DNA of 23,302 nucleotides from Patescibacteria group bacterium (GCA_023487325.1 JAMDBS010000179.1:1-23302); one strand, 5' to 3'; shown: positions 1-7,153, counted from the first letter of the stretch. Translations and numbers: made by a program. The notes: generated by a model not told the origin, from the sequence alone.

Positions 1-1235
1 TTCAAATGCTCAAAAAGCAAAACAATACCGTAATAATTGTTGAGCATGATGAAAAGACTATTCTTTCGGCTGATTATTTAGTCGATTTAGGGCCTGGCGC
101 CGGAAAAAACGGCGGACAAATTGTCGCTCAGGGAGATTTAAAAAAATTGCTAGCTAATCCTCCCGAAGAATCGCAGACCATTAAGTATTTAAAAAAAGAA
201 AAACAGATATTTTCGCCGCAAAAACGCCGCACTAATACAACAGAAAAGATTAAAATTATCGGCGCGCGCGCAAATAATCTAAAAAATGTAAACACGGAAA
301 TTCCTTTACGCAAATTCGTCTGTATAACCGGACTTTCGGGTAGCGGGAAATCCACTCTTTTATATGATGTCTTATACGATAATGCTATAAAAATTAGAAA
401 CTTTCAGCAAAATAAGTTAGAGAATGTCCATAAAATCGACGGTTTAATGTATATAGATAAAATTATTAAGATTGACCAATCGCCAATTGGCCGCACTCCT
501 CGTTCTAATCCAGCCACTTACACCGGGATATTTACGCCGATTAGAGAATTTTATGCCCAATTAGACTCGGCGCGAGAACGCGGCTACTCGGCTTCGCGCT
601 TTTCCTTTAATGTCGAAGGCGGACGCTGCGAAGCCTGCCAAGGCGCGGGAAGTAATTTAATTGAGATGCATTTTTTACCATCAGTAACAGTAAAATGCGA
701 TGTTTGCCAAGGCAAGCGCTTTGACCGAGAAACCCTGCAGGTAAAATATAAGGGCAAAACTATTTCTGATGTTTTAAATATGACCATTGACGAAGCCGCC
801 AAGTTTTTTGCCAATATTTATCAAATTTCGGAAAAACTAAATGTGCTCCGTGAAGTAGGATTGGGATATTTACAGCTCGGGCAATCCGCCACCACTCTTT
901 CGGGTGGGGAAGCGCAAAGAATAAAATTAGGACGTGAGCTTACTCATCCATTAGGAAAACGAACGTTGTATTTATTGGACGAACCAACCGTTGGTTTGCA
1001 TTATCAAGACGTGGAAATGTTATTAAAAGTATTAGATCGATTAGTATCTAAAGGAAATTCGGTGCTGGTTATTGAGCACAATATGCACGTTGCTAAATTT
1101 AGCGATTATATTATTGATTTGGGACCGGAAGGCGGCGAAAAAGGTGGGCGAGTTGTCGCCCACGGCACCCCTGAAGAAATTGCCAATAGCGTCAACTCTT
1201 TAACCGGTAAATATTTAAAAGAATATTTAAGATAG
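1..1235 (+). CDS. uvrA: UvrA, excinuclease ABC subunit A (3' part, truncated by window start)
   Basis: ATPase that finds bulky DNA lesions and loads UvrB in nucleotide excision repair. The frame is open to the left edge, so the ATG at 6 is internal and only the C-terminal ~410 residues are visible. Counting from that Met: the end of the first ATPase unit (VEHD and GPGAG motifs, residues 13-35), the second Walker A GLSGSGKST at 109-117, a zinc module with cysteines at 208, 211, 231 and 234 (CEAC and CDVC), the ABC signature LSGGEAQR from 298, Walker B LYLLDEPT near 324-331, and a final switch-like IEHN. The tail matches normal UvrA endings. It converges with the minus-strand M23 gene and overlaps it by 9 nt. 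Another excision gene, uvrC, lies at 9612. The family call is secure. Confidence 0.97.
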   Translation, partial: QMLKKQNNTVIIVEHDEKTILSADYLVDLGPGAGKNGGQIVAQGDLKKLLANPPEESQTIKYLKKEKQIFSPQKRRTNTTEKIKIIGARANNLKNVNTEIPLRKFVCITGLSGSGKSTLLYDVLYDNAIKIRNFQQNKLENVHKIDGLMYIDKIIKIDQSPIGRTPRSNPATYTGIFTPIREFYAQLDSARERGYSASRFSFNVEGGRCEACQGAGSNLIEMHFLPSVTVKCDVCQGKRFDRETLQVKYKGKTISDVLNMTIDEAAKFFANIYQISEKLNVLREVGLGYLQLGQSATTLSGGEAQRIKLGRELTHPLGKRTLYLLDEPTVGLHYQDVEMLLKVLDRLVSKGNSVLVIEHNMHVAKFSDYIIDLGPEGGEKGGRVVAHGTPEEIANSVNSLTGKYLKEYLR

Positions 1236-1757
1236 TTTATAGTCATTAATAAATTTTGTTGGGTTTTTCCAATAAAATATCTTTGTCCTCTTACTACCTT
1301 TCTTCCAATATCCCGGCAAAACATGTCCCTTCCATGGTCCGACATAAATAGCAAAATGCAGATGCTCTGCTTTCCACCAACCATTTTCCGGCGTGTTGCT
1401 TTTACCAATAGTAACGATGATTTGTCCTAGTTCAACACGCTCTCCTTTTTCTACCAATCTCTTGCCTAGATGCCCGTAAATCGAGAAAAATGCCTGCTTG
1501 GTTTTCGGATTTTTGTGGGCAATAATTACAATATTTCCCCAATTACTTTTTTCTTTTGCACCAGCATGCAAGGCTGAATAAACCACCTTTCCCCTGCCAA
1601 CACATCTTACTTTTGTTCCAGCCGAACAATTTACATCTTCACCAAGATGCACTCCCCAATAAACATTATTATAGCGGCATTTTTGTTTAAACTTATAGCT
1701 ATTAACCCCATATTTCTCAAGTGGAAATATTAATTTGTATGTATATGCATATGCCAT
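1227..1757 (-). CDS. M23 (LytM-type) metallopeptidase without signal peptide
   Basis: Zinc endopeptidase fold of the peptidoglycan-cleaving M23 family. The full ligand set is present: H37 and D41 (HLGED), and the HxH pair H132/H134 (HLHF), plus H96 in YGHL. At 176 aa it is essentially only the catalytic domain. The N-terminus has no hydrophobic signal or anchor, which is unusual for a cell-wall hydrolase. Either it is exported another way or it acts on something internal. The ATG at 1755-1757 is preceded by AAGGAA about 10 nt upstream. It is the last gene of a minus-strand cluster after the HD phosphohydrolase (30-nt gap) and converges on uvrA. The fold is confident; substrate and location are unknown. 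Confidence 0.85.
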   Translation of the reverse strand: MAYAYTYKLIFPLEKYGVNSYKFKQKCRYNNVYWGVHLGEDVNCSAGTKVRCVGRGKVVYSALHAGAKEKSNWGNIVIIAHKNPKTKQAFFSIYGHLGKRLVEKGERVELGQIIVTIGKSNTPENGWWKAEHLHFAIYVGPWKGHVLPGYWKKGSKRTKIFYWKNPTKFINDYKLS

Positions 1758-1787
1758 GATTTATTTTTTCCTTGAAGCTAATAAATC

Positions 1788-2465
1788 TTAACTACATGCA
1801 CCGTTTCGACCATTATGGATCTCGGCATCAAATTGTTTGATAAAATTTCGTGTAAATTTTACAAGAGGCTTTGCTAATAATTTCGCTGTCTTAGTGCTTA
1901 AATTATCATAACAGCTAATATGAAAATTAATTGTATCGATAATAAATTTACCCTTTCCAACCCCGCTATCAAATCGTTTATTAAAATCTCTCGCGCCCAT
2001 ATTCCATGTCTCTCCTTTTGGCTTTTTAGGATCATACTCCGGCCTAGAAGAAGCATGTACAATTCCTCTCAATATACCAACTGCGCCAAAAAGGTCTAAT
2101 ATATCAGCATCACGTAAAATATTTAATAATATTCCCTCGCCTTCACGGTTCTTGTTATGATATCTAATTGCATTGTAAACTTCTTCTATTTTTTCTTGTG
2201 GTAATGAATTATTTTCTTTTAAGAATTTTACAGCCATTTTGGCGCCAACTTCGCCATGCATTATTCTTTTATTGGTCCGAGGTAAGCCAATGTCATGTAA
2301 TAAGGCGGATATTTCTACTATTTCTAAATCCTTAAAACCTTCTTTTTTAGCAATTTGTAAAGCCCAATTTCTAACACGATCCGCATGCTTAAAATCATGC
2401 GCAACTTGATTGCCCATAACTTTTTTTACGTAATTTTCCAATTGTTGTCGAATTTTTTTATTCAT
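1788..2465 (-). CDS. HD-domain metal-dependent phosphohydrolase
   Basis: 225-aa HD-superfamily protein (COG1418/YedJ-like). Visible metal-site motifs: H27 in DFKHADRV, the H57-D58 doublet in ALLHDIG, H70 in IMHGEVGA, H103 in RYHN, and the aspartates in LRDADILDLFG at 119-121. Such enzymes hydrolyse phosphomonoester or nucleotide phosphodiester bonds; the substrate cannot be predicted here. The ATG overlaps the stop of the upstream UDG-like gene by one base (TAATG, 2463-2467), implying translational coupling. With the M23 gene downstream this looks like a three-gene transcription unit. The last ~50 residues are lysine-rich and outside the core HD fold. Confidence 0.85.
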   Translation of the reverse strand: MNKKIRQQLENYVKKVMGNQVAHDFKHADRVRNWALQIAKKEGFKDLEIVEISALLHDIGLPRTNKRIMHGEVGAKMAVKFLKENNSLPQEKIEEVYNAIRYHNKNREGEGILLNILRDADILDLFGAVGILRGIVHASSRPEYDPKKPKGETWNMGARDFNKRFDSGVGKGKFIIDTINFHISCYDNLSTKTAKLLAKPLVKFTRNFIKQFDAEIHNGRNGACS

Positions 2466-3115
2466 TATATTTGATTATTCATAACCCAATGAATATCTTC
2501 TTTCGCGAGATTGATATTTCTCATGCCTTGGCCGACAGGATAATGAATTGGAAAAACTTTATAAGAAGTACCATTAACTTTAAATAATTCATACTTTTTT
2601 CTATATTCCGACACTCTGATATTTTTATTAAGCAAAACAGAACTTACCTGATTTCCAAAAGTGATGATTGCCTTGGGTTTAATATAGTCAATCTCATTTT
2701 TAAATAATTCTATATATTTTCTAAAAATTTCGTTTGACAAAACTCTAGCATCTATCTGCGTAGCTTTTGACAGATTTGTTATATAAATCGAATTGTCGCG
2801 AACTTTTTTATAAACCATTTTGGAAATTTCATAATCCCAATCAGCCGGTTTTTTCGAATTGATTTTGTCAACAAAATCTTTGCTAAATAAGTTAAGCTGA
2901 TAAAACATATTCCAGACATTTTTGGTGCCAATCCATGGCGCTTTTATTCCAGCCCATTTTTTATCTGCCGAAACATTTCTCGCCGTTGGATTCATAAATA
3001 CCAAACAAATCTTTGGCTTATGGATATTGCCACAACCATAAATGGCATCTAGGTTTTTGCCGCCGTAGATTTGCTGTAATTCATTAAATTTATCAAACAA
3101 TTTAGTAATTTGCAT
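2465..3115 (-). CDS. Uracil-DNA-glycosylase-superfamily protein
   Basis: 216 aa resembling the UDG superfamily, which excises uracil or damaged bases from DNA. Motif 1 region is VFMNPTARN (~residues 39-47). A central strand reads IYITNLSKATQ, as in the YVTNVVKC-type segment of family 4 enzymes. Then ITFGNQVSSVLL precedes a motif-2-like IHYPVGQGMRN near residues 189-199. The canonical GExPG motif is not present, so this belongs to a divergent 'UDG-like' group and activity is not assured. It is the first gene of the UDG-HD-M23 cluster. Its ATG (3113-3115) lies about 20 nt downstream of a 57-bp palindromic repeat that is also found before the gene at 4272. No strong Shine-Dalgarno is visible. 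Confidence 0.65.
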   Translation of the reverse strand: MQITKLFDKFNELQQIYGGKNLDAIYGCGNIHKPKICLVFMNPTARNVSADKKWAGIKAPWIGTKNVWNMFYQLNLFSKDFVDKINSKKPADWDYEISKMVYKKVRDNSIYITNLSKATQIDARVLSNEIFRKYIELFKNEIDYIKPKAIITFGNQVSSVLLNKNIRVSEYRKKYELFKVNGTSYKVFPIHYPVGQGMRNINLAKEDIHWVMNNQI

Positions 3116-3133
3116 ATATTATAAGATTAAACA

Positions 3134-3190
3134 AAATTTATTCTAGTATACTATTTAGTACGCTATAGCGTGTTATTTGGTATACCTAAT
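3134..3190. repeat. 57-bp palindromic repeat, copy 1
   Basis: Nearly the same sequence occurs at 4291-4346 (about 51 of 57 positions identical, one indel). The centre ACGCTATAGCGT (3160-3171) is a perfect 12-bp palindrome. The arms extend outward to GTATAC on each side, so a transcript could form a ~20-bp stem containing several G-U pairs and one TT/TT internal loop. It sits immediately 5' of the minus-strand UDG-like gene. Possible roles are a shared leader hairpin, an operator, or a small mobile palindromic element. Confidence 0.75.
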
Positions 3191-3234
3191 AATCCAGCAG
3201 AATTAAGTCAAAAGGATATTTTAATTAACTAATA

Positions 3235-4272
3235 CTATTCCATTTCTATTCTTTCCAATTCGTCTATAAAATATTTAAATAAACTTCTAAATAATTTTGT
3301 TAAATGATTAATATATTTACTACGATCGTTGCTATAGTGCTGATTTTCAATATCAATCAATAATGCTCCCAGGCAGCGCTCAGCCATCATCATATCAAGT
3401 TTTCTTTCGAAATCAACATCTTCTTTTATAACCGGAAGCTTTTTATATTCTTTAAGCCAACTTTGCAGATAATTTTTAGCTTGCTTGGTAGTTATTTTTA
3501 GATCGCGCGAGCCTTTTATGCCTGCCCAAAGATGAAACGTGGCATCATAAAATTCGGGACGATAAGACCAAAACAAATTTGACATTAAAATATACTTATC
3601 ATTTGGAAGTTTAAAAATGTCATTGTAAGTAAGGTGCCCATGCATGAATTCCATTTTTATTGATGGCAAATGACGTCCAGCTAGTATTAAAAATTTTTCT
3701 GCATTTTTTACTTCTGCCATAGTTAAATGTTTTTTTGATTGAGCAATGTTCAGCCAATGCGAAACACGCTGTGCTGTAAAAACCAAACTACTTTTTTCGT
3801 TAGGTTCTCTTTTGAAAAACGGAATATATAAACATTTAGTTTTATATTCCTGATAAAAAGCACAAAAATCTTTTATTTGTTTTGGACTAGCAAAAGGCGA
3901 CTGATAGACTTGAGGCGCATTGATGTATTCTAATAGCAAATAGCCATAACCGTTTTTTTCGTTCCACTTTGAGCCGCCATAAAGCTTTGGTAATTTTATT
4001 TTGGTGCTTTTGTTTTGATGATTAAATCTATTAATTATGTCGATTTCGTCAACTTCTGGCCGTAAACCCTGAATTTTTAAAACTGTTGGTTTATTTTTCC
4101 AAATACCTTTATAAATTAAGCTGCCGACTTTATTATTATCATAAATTTGACCGCGAAAAATTTCTTTCTCTGGCTGAAATTTTGTTTTAGTTATTATTTT
4201 CCTAAGCACACCCTGTTCATAATCTGCAAAATTAGTGTGCTCAAAATATTTTTCAGTAATCTTATTGCTCAT
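3235..4272 (-). CDS. Phosphotransferase/kinase-fold protein with degenerate catalytic motifs
   Basis: 345 aa with the order of an aminoglycoside-phosphotransferase/kinase-like fold. There is a putative nucleotide lysine in TVLKIQG (K66), an E in the following helix (E75), a hinge-like YLLLEYI (~111-117), and a Brenner-like segment HGHLTYND at 211-218. In active APH enzymes this reads HGDxxxxN, so the catalytic Asp is His (213) and the Asn is Asp (218). The later metal-binding Asp is absent (MSNLFWS at 230-236). The protein may therefore be a pseudokinase or use a rearranged site. A 57-bp repeat lies just upstream (4291-4346), with its second copy beyond the 3' end. The fold assignment rests on motif order only. 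Confidence 0.6.
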   Translation of the reverse strand: MSNKITEKYFEHTNFADYEQGVLRKIITKTKFQPEKEIFRGQIYDNNKVGSLIYKGIWKNKPTVLKIQGLRPEVDEIDIINRFNHQNKSTKIKLPKLYGGSKWNEKNGYGYLLLEYINAPQVYQSPFASPKQIKDFCAFYQEYKTKCLYIPFFKREPNEKSSLVFTAQRVSHWLNIAQSKKHLTMAEVKNAEKFLILAGRHLPSIKMEFMHGHLTYNDIFKLPNDKYILMSNLFWSYRPEFYDATFHLWAGIKGSRDLKITTKQAKNYLQSWLKEYKKLPVIKEDVDFERKLDMMMAERCLGALLIDIENQHYSNDRSKYINHLTKLFRSLFKYFIDELERIEME

Positions 4273-4290
4273 ATTTTATTAAATGAAATA

Positions 4291-4346
4291 AAATTTATTT
4301 TAGTATACCATTTAGTGCGCTATAGCGTGTTATTTGGGATACTAAT
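4291..4346. repeat. 57-bp palindromic repeat, copy 2
   Basis: Second copy of the element at 3134-3190, in the same orientation, centred on CGCTATAGCG at 4318-4327. It ends about 18 nt upstream of the kinase-fold ORF start (4272). The two copies therefore bracket that ORF as direct repeats about 1.16 kb apart. Confidence 0.75.
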
Positions 4347-4400
4347 TAGCTATAAAGTTGGTTTTCTTAAATCGATTGATTTGCCAAAATTAATTTTTAT

Positions 4401-4766
4401 TTAATTTTTCTTTTTCTTAAGCCAGCCGACTAAAAACAAAATTCCGATTAAAAATGCCGGGCCGGCGATTTGCAGTATCCAAAAGATCATGTACCAACCA
4501 AATCCGTTGGTAAAAATGCCCATAAGCACCATCACGATATAAAATAAACCGGCGAGAATAAAAGAAATTCCACCCACTATTTCATATTTCCAGGAAATTA
4601 ATAAAACTATTAGTAAAATTAACGCGGGAATATTGTGCATAAATAAAGATAGGGCGGTTTGCCAAAAATTTAGTCCGTTACCAAAAACGTCTAATGAAAA
4701 TAACATTAAAAATAGAATGAATAATATCGAAAGTATCCTCGGCGTCCAATAGATAAATTTATTCAT
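4401..4766 (-). CDS. Small four-TM membrane protein of unknown function
   Basis: 121 aa with four hydrophobic segments: residues ~8-28 (ILSILFILFLMLFSL), ~40-60, ~64-86 and ~90-115. It ends in the basic tail KKKKN. The N-terminal signature WTPRILSILFILFLMLFSLDVFG looks like a conserved small integral-membrane family seen in many bacteria, but I cannot assign a function. Its start overlaps the end of the MazG-like gene by 8 nt, so the two are probably translated from one mRNA. Confidence 0.75.
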   Translation of the reverse strand: MNKFIYWTPRILSILFILFLMLFSLDVFGNGLNFWQTALSLFMHNIPALILLIVLLISWKYEIVGGISFILAGLFYIVMVLMGIFTNGFGWYMIFWILQIAGPAFLIGILFLVGWLKKKKN

Positions 4767-5064
4767 TATTAATCCACTTTTTATTAATTATTTTTTCTAA
4801 ATCGACTCTATATAAATAAGCATTAATAACAACAAGCCCTAAAACGTCTGCCAGCTCTTGGGCTAATTCTCTTTTTGAGATTTTTGCGGGCACATATTTT
4901 TCTAAACGGCATTTCCTCTGATGAATCAAAACAGCCTTAGTAAGCTCACCAACTTCTTCGTATAATTTTAGCAAAGCAAGATCTTTATCGAATTTCAAGT
5001 GATATTTTCGATTATAACTGATAGCATTTTTGATAATTTTCTTTTGCAATTCTTTAAATTCCAT
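4759..5064 (-). CDS. MazG-like nucleotide pyrophosphohydrolase
   Basis: 101-aa all-alpha NTP-pyrophosphatase domain. The metal-binding motifs are visible: YEEVGELTKAV (E36, E37, E40) and ELAQELADV further along (ExxE...D), in the spacing normal for MazG/dUTPase-type proteins. Such proteins hydrolyse (d)NTPs to monophosphates and PPi, often as house-cleaning enzymes. It is the first gene of a two-gene unit with the 4-TM protein (8-nt overlap). The ATG at 5062-5064 is preceded by TATACT only about 8 nt upstream, so a very short leader is possible. The exact substrate is not predictable. Confidence 0.8.
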   Translation of the reverse strand: MEFKELQKKIIKNAISYNRKYHLKFDKDLALLKLYEEVGELTKAVLIHQRKCRLEKYVPAKISKRELAQELADVLGLVVINAYLYRVDLEKIINKKWINNE

Positions 5065-5128
5065 ATTTTTAAGTATAAACTTTGATTTCTGTAAAAAGCT
5101 AGCCCGAGAAAATTTCAGATAATGTTTG

Positions 5129-5158
5129 CATGTATACCGATGTCACATAGCGATATAG
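5129..5158. repeat. Imperfect palindrome beside the transposase element
   Basis: TATACCGATGT - C - ACATAGCGATATA forms an imperfect hairpin (ATGT/ACAT core, then CG and TATA arms with a bulge). It lies 15-45 bp outside the left 19-bp inverted end of the RAYT element. It could be a REP-like hairpin associated with that transposase or an unrelated intergenic palindrome. Confidence 0.4.
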
Positions 5159-5172
5159 GTGGAGCGAAGAGC

Positions 5173-5191
5173 AAGGGGACGGTTCTCTTTT
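5173..5191 (+). repeat. RAYT element inverted end, left
   Basis: AAGGGGACGGTTCTCTTTT; perfect inverted match to 5899-5917. GC-rich compared with the flanks, as typical of REP-like transposase recognition ends. Confidence 0.85.
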
Positions 5192-5218
5192 GGCCTGTCA
5201 ATTCGGCTTTTTATATTT

Positions 5219-5851
5219 TTACTTTGTTTTCCGATTAATTTTTTGTTGTTCTTTATATCGTTGCTCGTTGCTCCCCCAAATCGGCTGTGTATAGTTGATT
5301 TCAACAAACTCATTAATCACTAATTCTCGGTAATTTTTTTCTCGTTCTGGTGCGGTTTTACCAAGATCATCATAAAAAATATCTTTAGCGATTAAAACAT
5401 TTGATTTTCCAAAGGCATAATAATTATAGCTTGAAAATTGATAATCTTCCGGGTTTTTGATCAATCCTGATCTTAAAGGATTAAGTTCAATATACTTTCC
5501 GCACTGAATAAAATATGAATCCTTGCCAATGGGTTGACTTTTGTATCTATCCTGCCAAAAATGCCCTGCCCAACCATATTTTTGTCTATAATGATGGAAA
5601 TATGCAAGATTTAACTTTTTCATAAACGTAGCAAAATCTAAAGGACTTTTAGTTTGAATTTGCATATGAGCATGATTAGGCATCAAACAATAATGATAAA
5701 GATCAAAAGGGTGGACCTTTTTATATTTTCTCATTAAATCTAAAAAATACCAATAGTCATCAGATTGGCGAAACACGACATTGCGGTTGTTGCCACGAGT
5801 CATAATATGGTAATAACTCTGAGATAATAATAACCTCGGGGGTCTTGGCAT
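5219..5851 (-). CDS. REP-associated tyrosine transposase (Y1_Tnp, HUH family)
   Basis: 210-aa single-strand DNA transposase related to TnpA of IS200/IS605. Diagnostic features: N-terminal YYHIMTRGNNR (13-23), the HUH motif in MPNHAHMQI with H60 and H62, the HFWQDRY segment, and the catalytic tyrosine region QCGKYIELNPLRSGL with Y120. All catalytic residues are present and the length is normal, so the protein looks intact. It is flanked by 19-bp inverted ends within 30-50 bp on each side. RAYTs are domesticated or mobile enzymes that process REP-like hairpins; here the element sits at the distal end of the cassette array. Confidence 0.93.
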   Translation of the reverse strand: MPRPPRLLLSQSYYHIMTRGNNRNVVFRQSDDYWYFLDLMRKYKKVHPFDLYHYCLMPNHAHMQIQTKSPLDFATFMKKLNLAYFHHYRQKYGWAGHFWQDRYKSQPIGKDSYFIQCGKYIELNPLRSGLIKNPEDYQFSSYNYYAFGKSNVLIAKDIFYDDLGKTAPEREKNYRELVINEFVEINYTQPIWGSNEQRYKEQQKINRKTK

Positions 5852-5898
5852 GTTTTAAGTTTACCATTGATAGCCTATTAAAGCCAAATTATACCTTG

Positions 5899-5917
5899 AA
5901 AAGAGAACCGTCCCCTT
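5899..5917 (-). repeat. RAYT element inverted end, right
   Basis: AAAAGAGAACCGTCCCCTT, exact reverse complement of 5173-5191. Its last two bases form part of the TAA that ends the adjacent thymidylate-synthase-like ORF. Confidence 0.85.
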
Positions 5918-6302
5918 ATATTACTCGTGATATCTCTTTTAAAGTTTTGCTAATATCTTTTAGTCTTCCGTGAAGTATTGTCTGTGTTGATATTCTTTGA
6001 TGATAACTTTTTGCCCCTTGTTGAAAACTCTTAATCACGTCAATGTCCTCGATAATTTCTTTTGAAAAAGTAAAGTCTATCATTGCTTTTGTTTTCTCAT
6101 TTTCCGCATATTTAGCAATTAATTGATCAGAAATATTTTGTGTTTCTGATTTAATACGAACATTCATTATAGCCAATCTCTCGCGTCCTTCGTCAAAACT
6201 TGATTCCCCATTGAATAAAATAGCTTCAACTAAGTTTAGCCATGTTTCGCCAATTGATTTGCCATATATTTGATAACCAAATTGTGGATCGTTTGTAATC
6301 AT
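5916..6302 (-). pseudogene. Thymidylate-synthase-like N-terminal fragment (cassette 4, truncated)
   Basis: 128 aa from the ATG at 6300-6302; an upstream TTG at 6341 would add 13 residues but lies in a hairpin leader. The segment GKSIGETWLNLVEAILFNGE..SFDEG followed by RLAIMNVRI resembles the N-terminus of archaeal/phage-type ThyA-like proteins. The later DIDVIKSFQQGAKSYHQRI also recalls that group, but the catalytic Cys region expected further on is absent. Those proteins are normally more than 250 aa. The ORF stops in TAA at 5916-5918, where two bases belong to the inverted end of the RAYT element, so the 3' half was probably lost on insertion. I see no continuation beyond 5173. The homology is by memory of the motif style and is moderate. 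Confidence 0.5.
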
Positions 6303-6331
6303 AAATAAAAAATAAAACTTGCCCGAATAAT

Positions 6332-6351
6332 TTTTCTGCAATAGCAGAAAA
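6332..6351 (-). promoter_or_regulatory. Leader hairpin of cassette 4
   Basis: TTTTCTGC - AATA - GCAGAAAA forms a perfect 8-bp stem with a 4-nt loop, between the attC-like site A and the ATG at 6302. Role unknown. Confidence 0.4.
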
Positions 6352-6365
6352 GAATTTATTTATTT

Positions 6366-6464
6366 CAGCTAACGTATGCGATTAAGAGAAGTTTCTGGAG
6401 CGAAGCGGAAGAAATTTGGGAAAAATCCGAGCCGAGGATTTTTCCTCTTAATCGCTGTTATATG
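6366..6464 (-). other. attC-like site A (99 bp)
   Basis: Outer boxes CAGCTAAC (6366-6373) and GTTATATG (6457-6464). The next stem, GCGATTAAGAG (6378-6388) with CTCTTAATCGC (6445-6455), is a perfect 11 bp. Inside are GAAGTTTC / GAAATTT and a second hairpin, GGAAAAATCC (6419-6428) with GGATTTTTCC (6436-6445). Unpaired bases between the outer box and the stem (GTAT versus T) give the asymmetric spacer typical of attC sites. It follows the methyltransferase ORF of cassette 3. Confidence 0.7.
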
Positions 6465-6528
6465 AGGGTGAGGGCGAAGCCCGAAAGCGCAGCGTCCCCA
6501 AGCGAAGCGCAGAGTTTCTGTTGCCCCG
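6465..6528. repeat. GC-rich short-repeat stretch
   Basis: Between attC-like site A and the methyltransferase stop lies a locally GC-rich tract. It holds the hairpin GGGCGAAGCCC and a direct repeat AGCGCAG (twice, 22 bp apart). Its composition differs sharply from the AT-rich ORFs around it. Confidence 0.4.
6515..6527. repeat. Outer inverted repeat around methyltransferase, left arm
   Basis: TTTCTGTTGCCCC; the reverse complement occurs at 7184-7196 with one mismatch. Confidence 0.5.
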
Positions 6529-7143
6529 TTACTTCCTACCAATTATATAGAGTTTAGTATAATTCAGCTCCCCTTTTGATTTTGGTTCTCGTTCATAATG
6601 TTTTATAATAGAAAATCCTGTTTCAACAAGCAAGTTCCTAATCTCGTCAAAAGAAATGATGTTTAAAAAAAGTTTTTCATAGGGTTTAAATGGTTCATTA
6701 ACAAAAATTTCCTCTGATTTTCCTCCTTGAAGTGCAATATAGATTGCTCCATCTTTTTTAAGGATTTGATGGAATTTTTTTAAGAGAGATGGAACATCTT
6801 TTTTGGGAATATGAATTAAAGAACAAGACGCTAAAATTCCATCGAATGAGTTAAGAGGAAAATCAATTTCTCTAATATCTTGTTGTCTAAAATCAATTTG
6901 AGGAAATTTTTGTCTTGCGATATTTAACATTTCTTTTGACAAATCTATACCAATAATTTCAAAACCTTCTGATTCCATAAATCCTGCATCAACTCCTGCA
7001 CCACAACCTACATCAAGAATTTTTGCATTTTTTGGAAGCAAAGCTAAAAATTCTTCAATATATTCTGAAGGTTTTGAAAACTCCTTTGCGTAAGATTCTG
7101 CAATCTTATCATACACGGAACTTGCTTGTTTTGATTTATCCAT
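6529..7143 (-). CDS. Class I SAM-dependent methyltransferase (cassette 3)
   Basis: 204 aa with a Rossmann-type methyltransferase core: ILDVGCGAGVDAG (motif I, ~41-53), GIDLSKEML (acidic motif II loop), DFRQQDI (motif III) and FDGILASCSLIHI (motif IV), followed by LKKDGAIYIAL. The target cannot be inferred from sequence; small-molecule methylation (UbiE/BioC-type fold) is the commonest role for this size. It is a cassette ORF: attC-like site A lies 3' and site B lies 5'. Nested inverted repeats lie at its two ends (6515-6527/7184-7196 and 6564-6577/7154-7167). No clear Shine-Dalgarno precedes the ATG at 7141-7143. Confidence 0.85.
   Translation of the reverse strand: MDKSKQASSVYDKIAESYAKEFSKPSEYIEEFLALLPKNAKILDVGCGAGVDAGFMESEGFEIIGIDLSKEMLNIARQKFPQIDFRQQDIREIDFPLNSFDGILASCSLIHIPKKDVPSLLKKFHQILKKDGAIYIALQGGKSEEIFVNEPFKPYEKLFLNIISFDEIRNLLVETGFSIIKHYEREPKSKGELNYTKLYIIGRK
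6564..6577. repeat. Inner inverted repeat around methyltransferase, left arm
   Basis: TCAGCTCCCCTTTT, inside the 3' end of the methyltransferase ORF; perfect 14-bp inverted match to 7154-7167, which is just upstream of its start codon. Confidence 0.6.
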
Positions 7144-7153
7144 AATAATATGT

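Larger units (their letters stand above)
5173..5917 (-). mobile_element. RAYT (IS200/IS605-related) element with 19-bp inverted ends
   Basis: A 745-bp unit with one transposase ORF between a perfect 19-bp inverted repeat: AAGGGGACGGTTCTCTTTT at 5173-5191 and its reverse complement at 5899-5917. No target-site duplication is visible in the outer flanks (CGAAGAGC versus ATATTACT), as expected for a single-strand HUH transposase. The right end overlaps the stop codon of the neighbouring cassette ORF (5916-5918), so insertion probably truncated that gene. Confidence 0.8.

Noticed and set aside
1106..1408. Minus-strand ORF spanning the uvrA end
   Set aside because: It is antisense to uvrA and out of frame with the M23 gene, with no ribosome site.
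4147..4404. 85-aa plus-strand ORF with hydrophobic content
   Set aside because: It overlaps the 5' part of the kinase-fold gene and the palindromic repeat; the hydrophobicity reflects AT-rich antisense sequence.
6332..6351. Rho-independent terminator
   Set aside because: The stem is AT-rich (TTTTCTGC/GCAGAAAA) and no T-run follows on the coding strand, so it is listed only as a leader hairpin.
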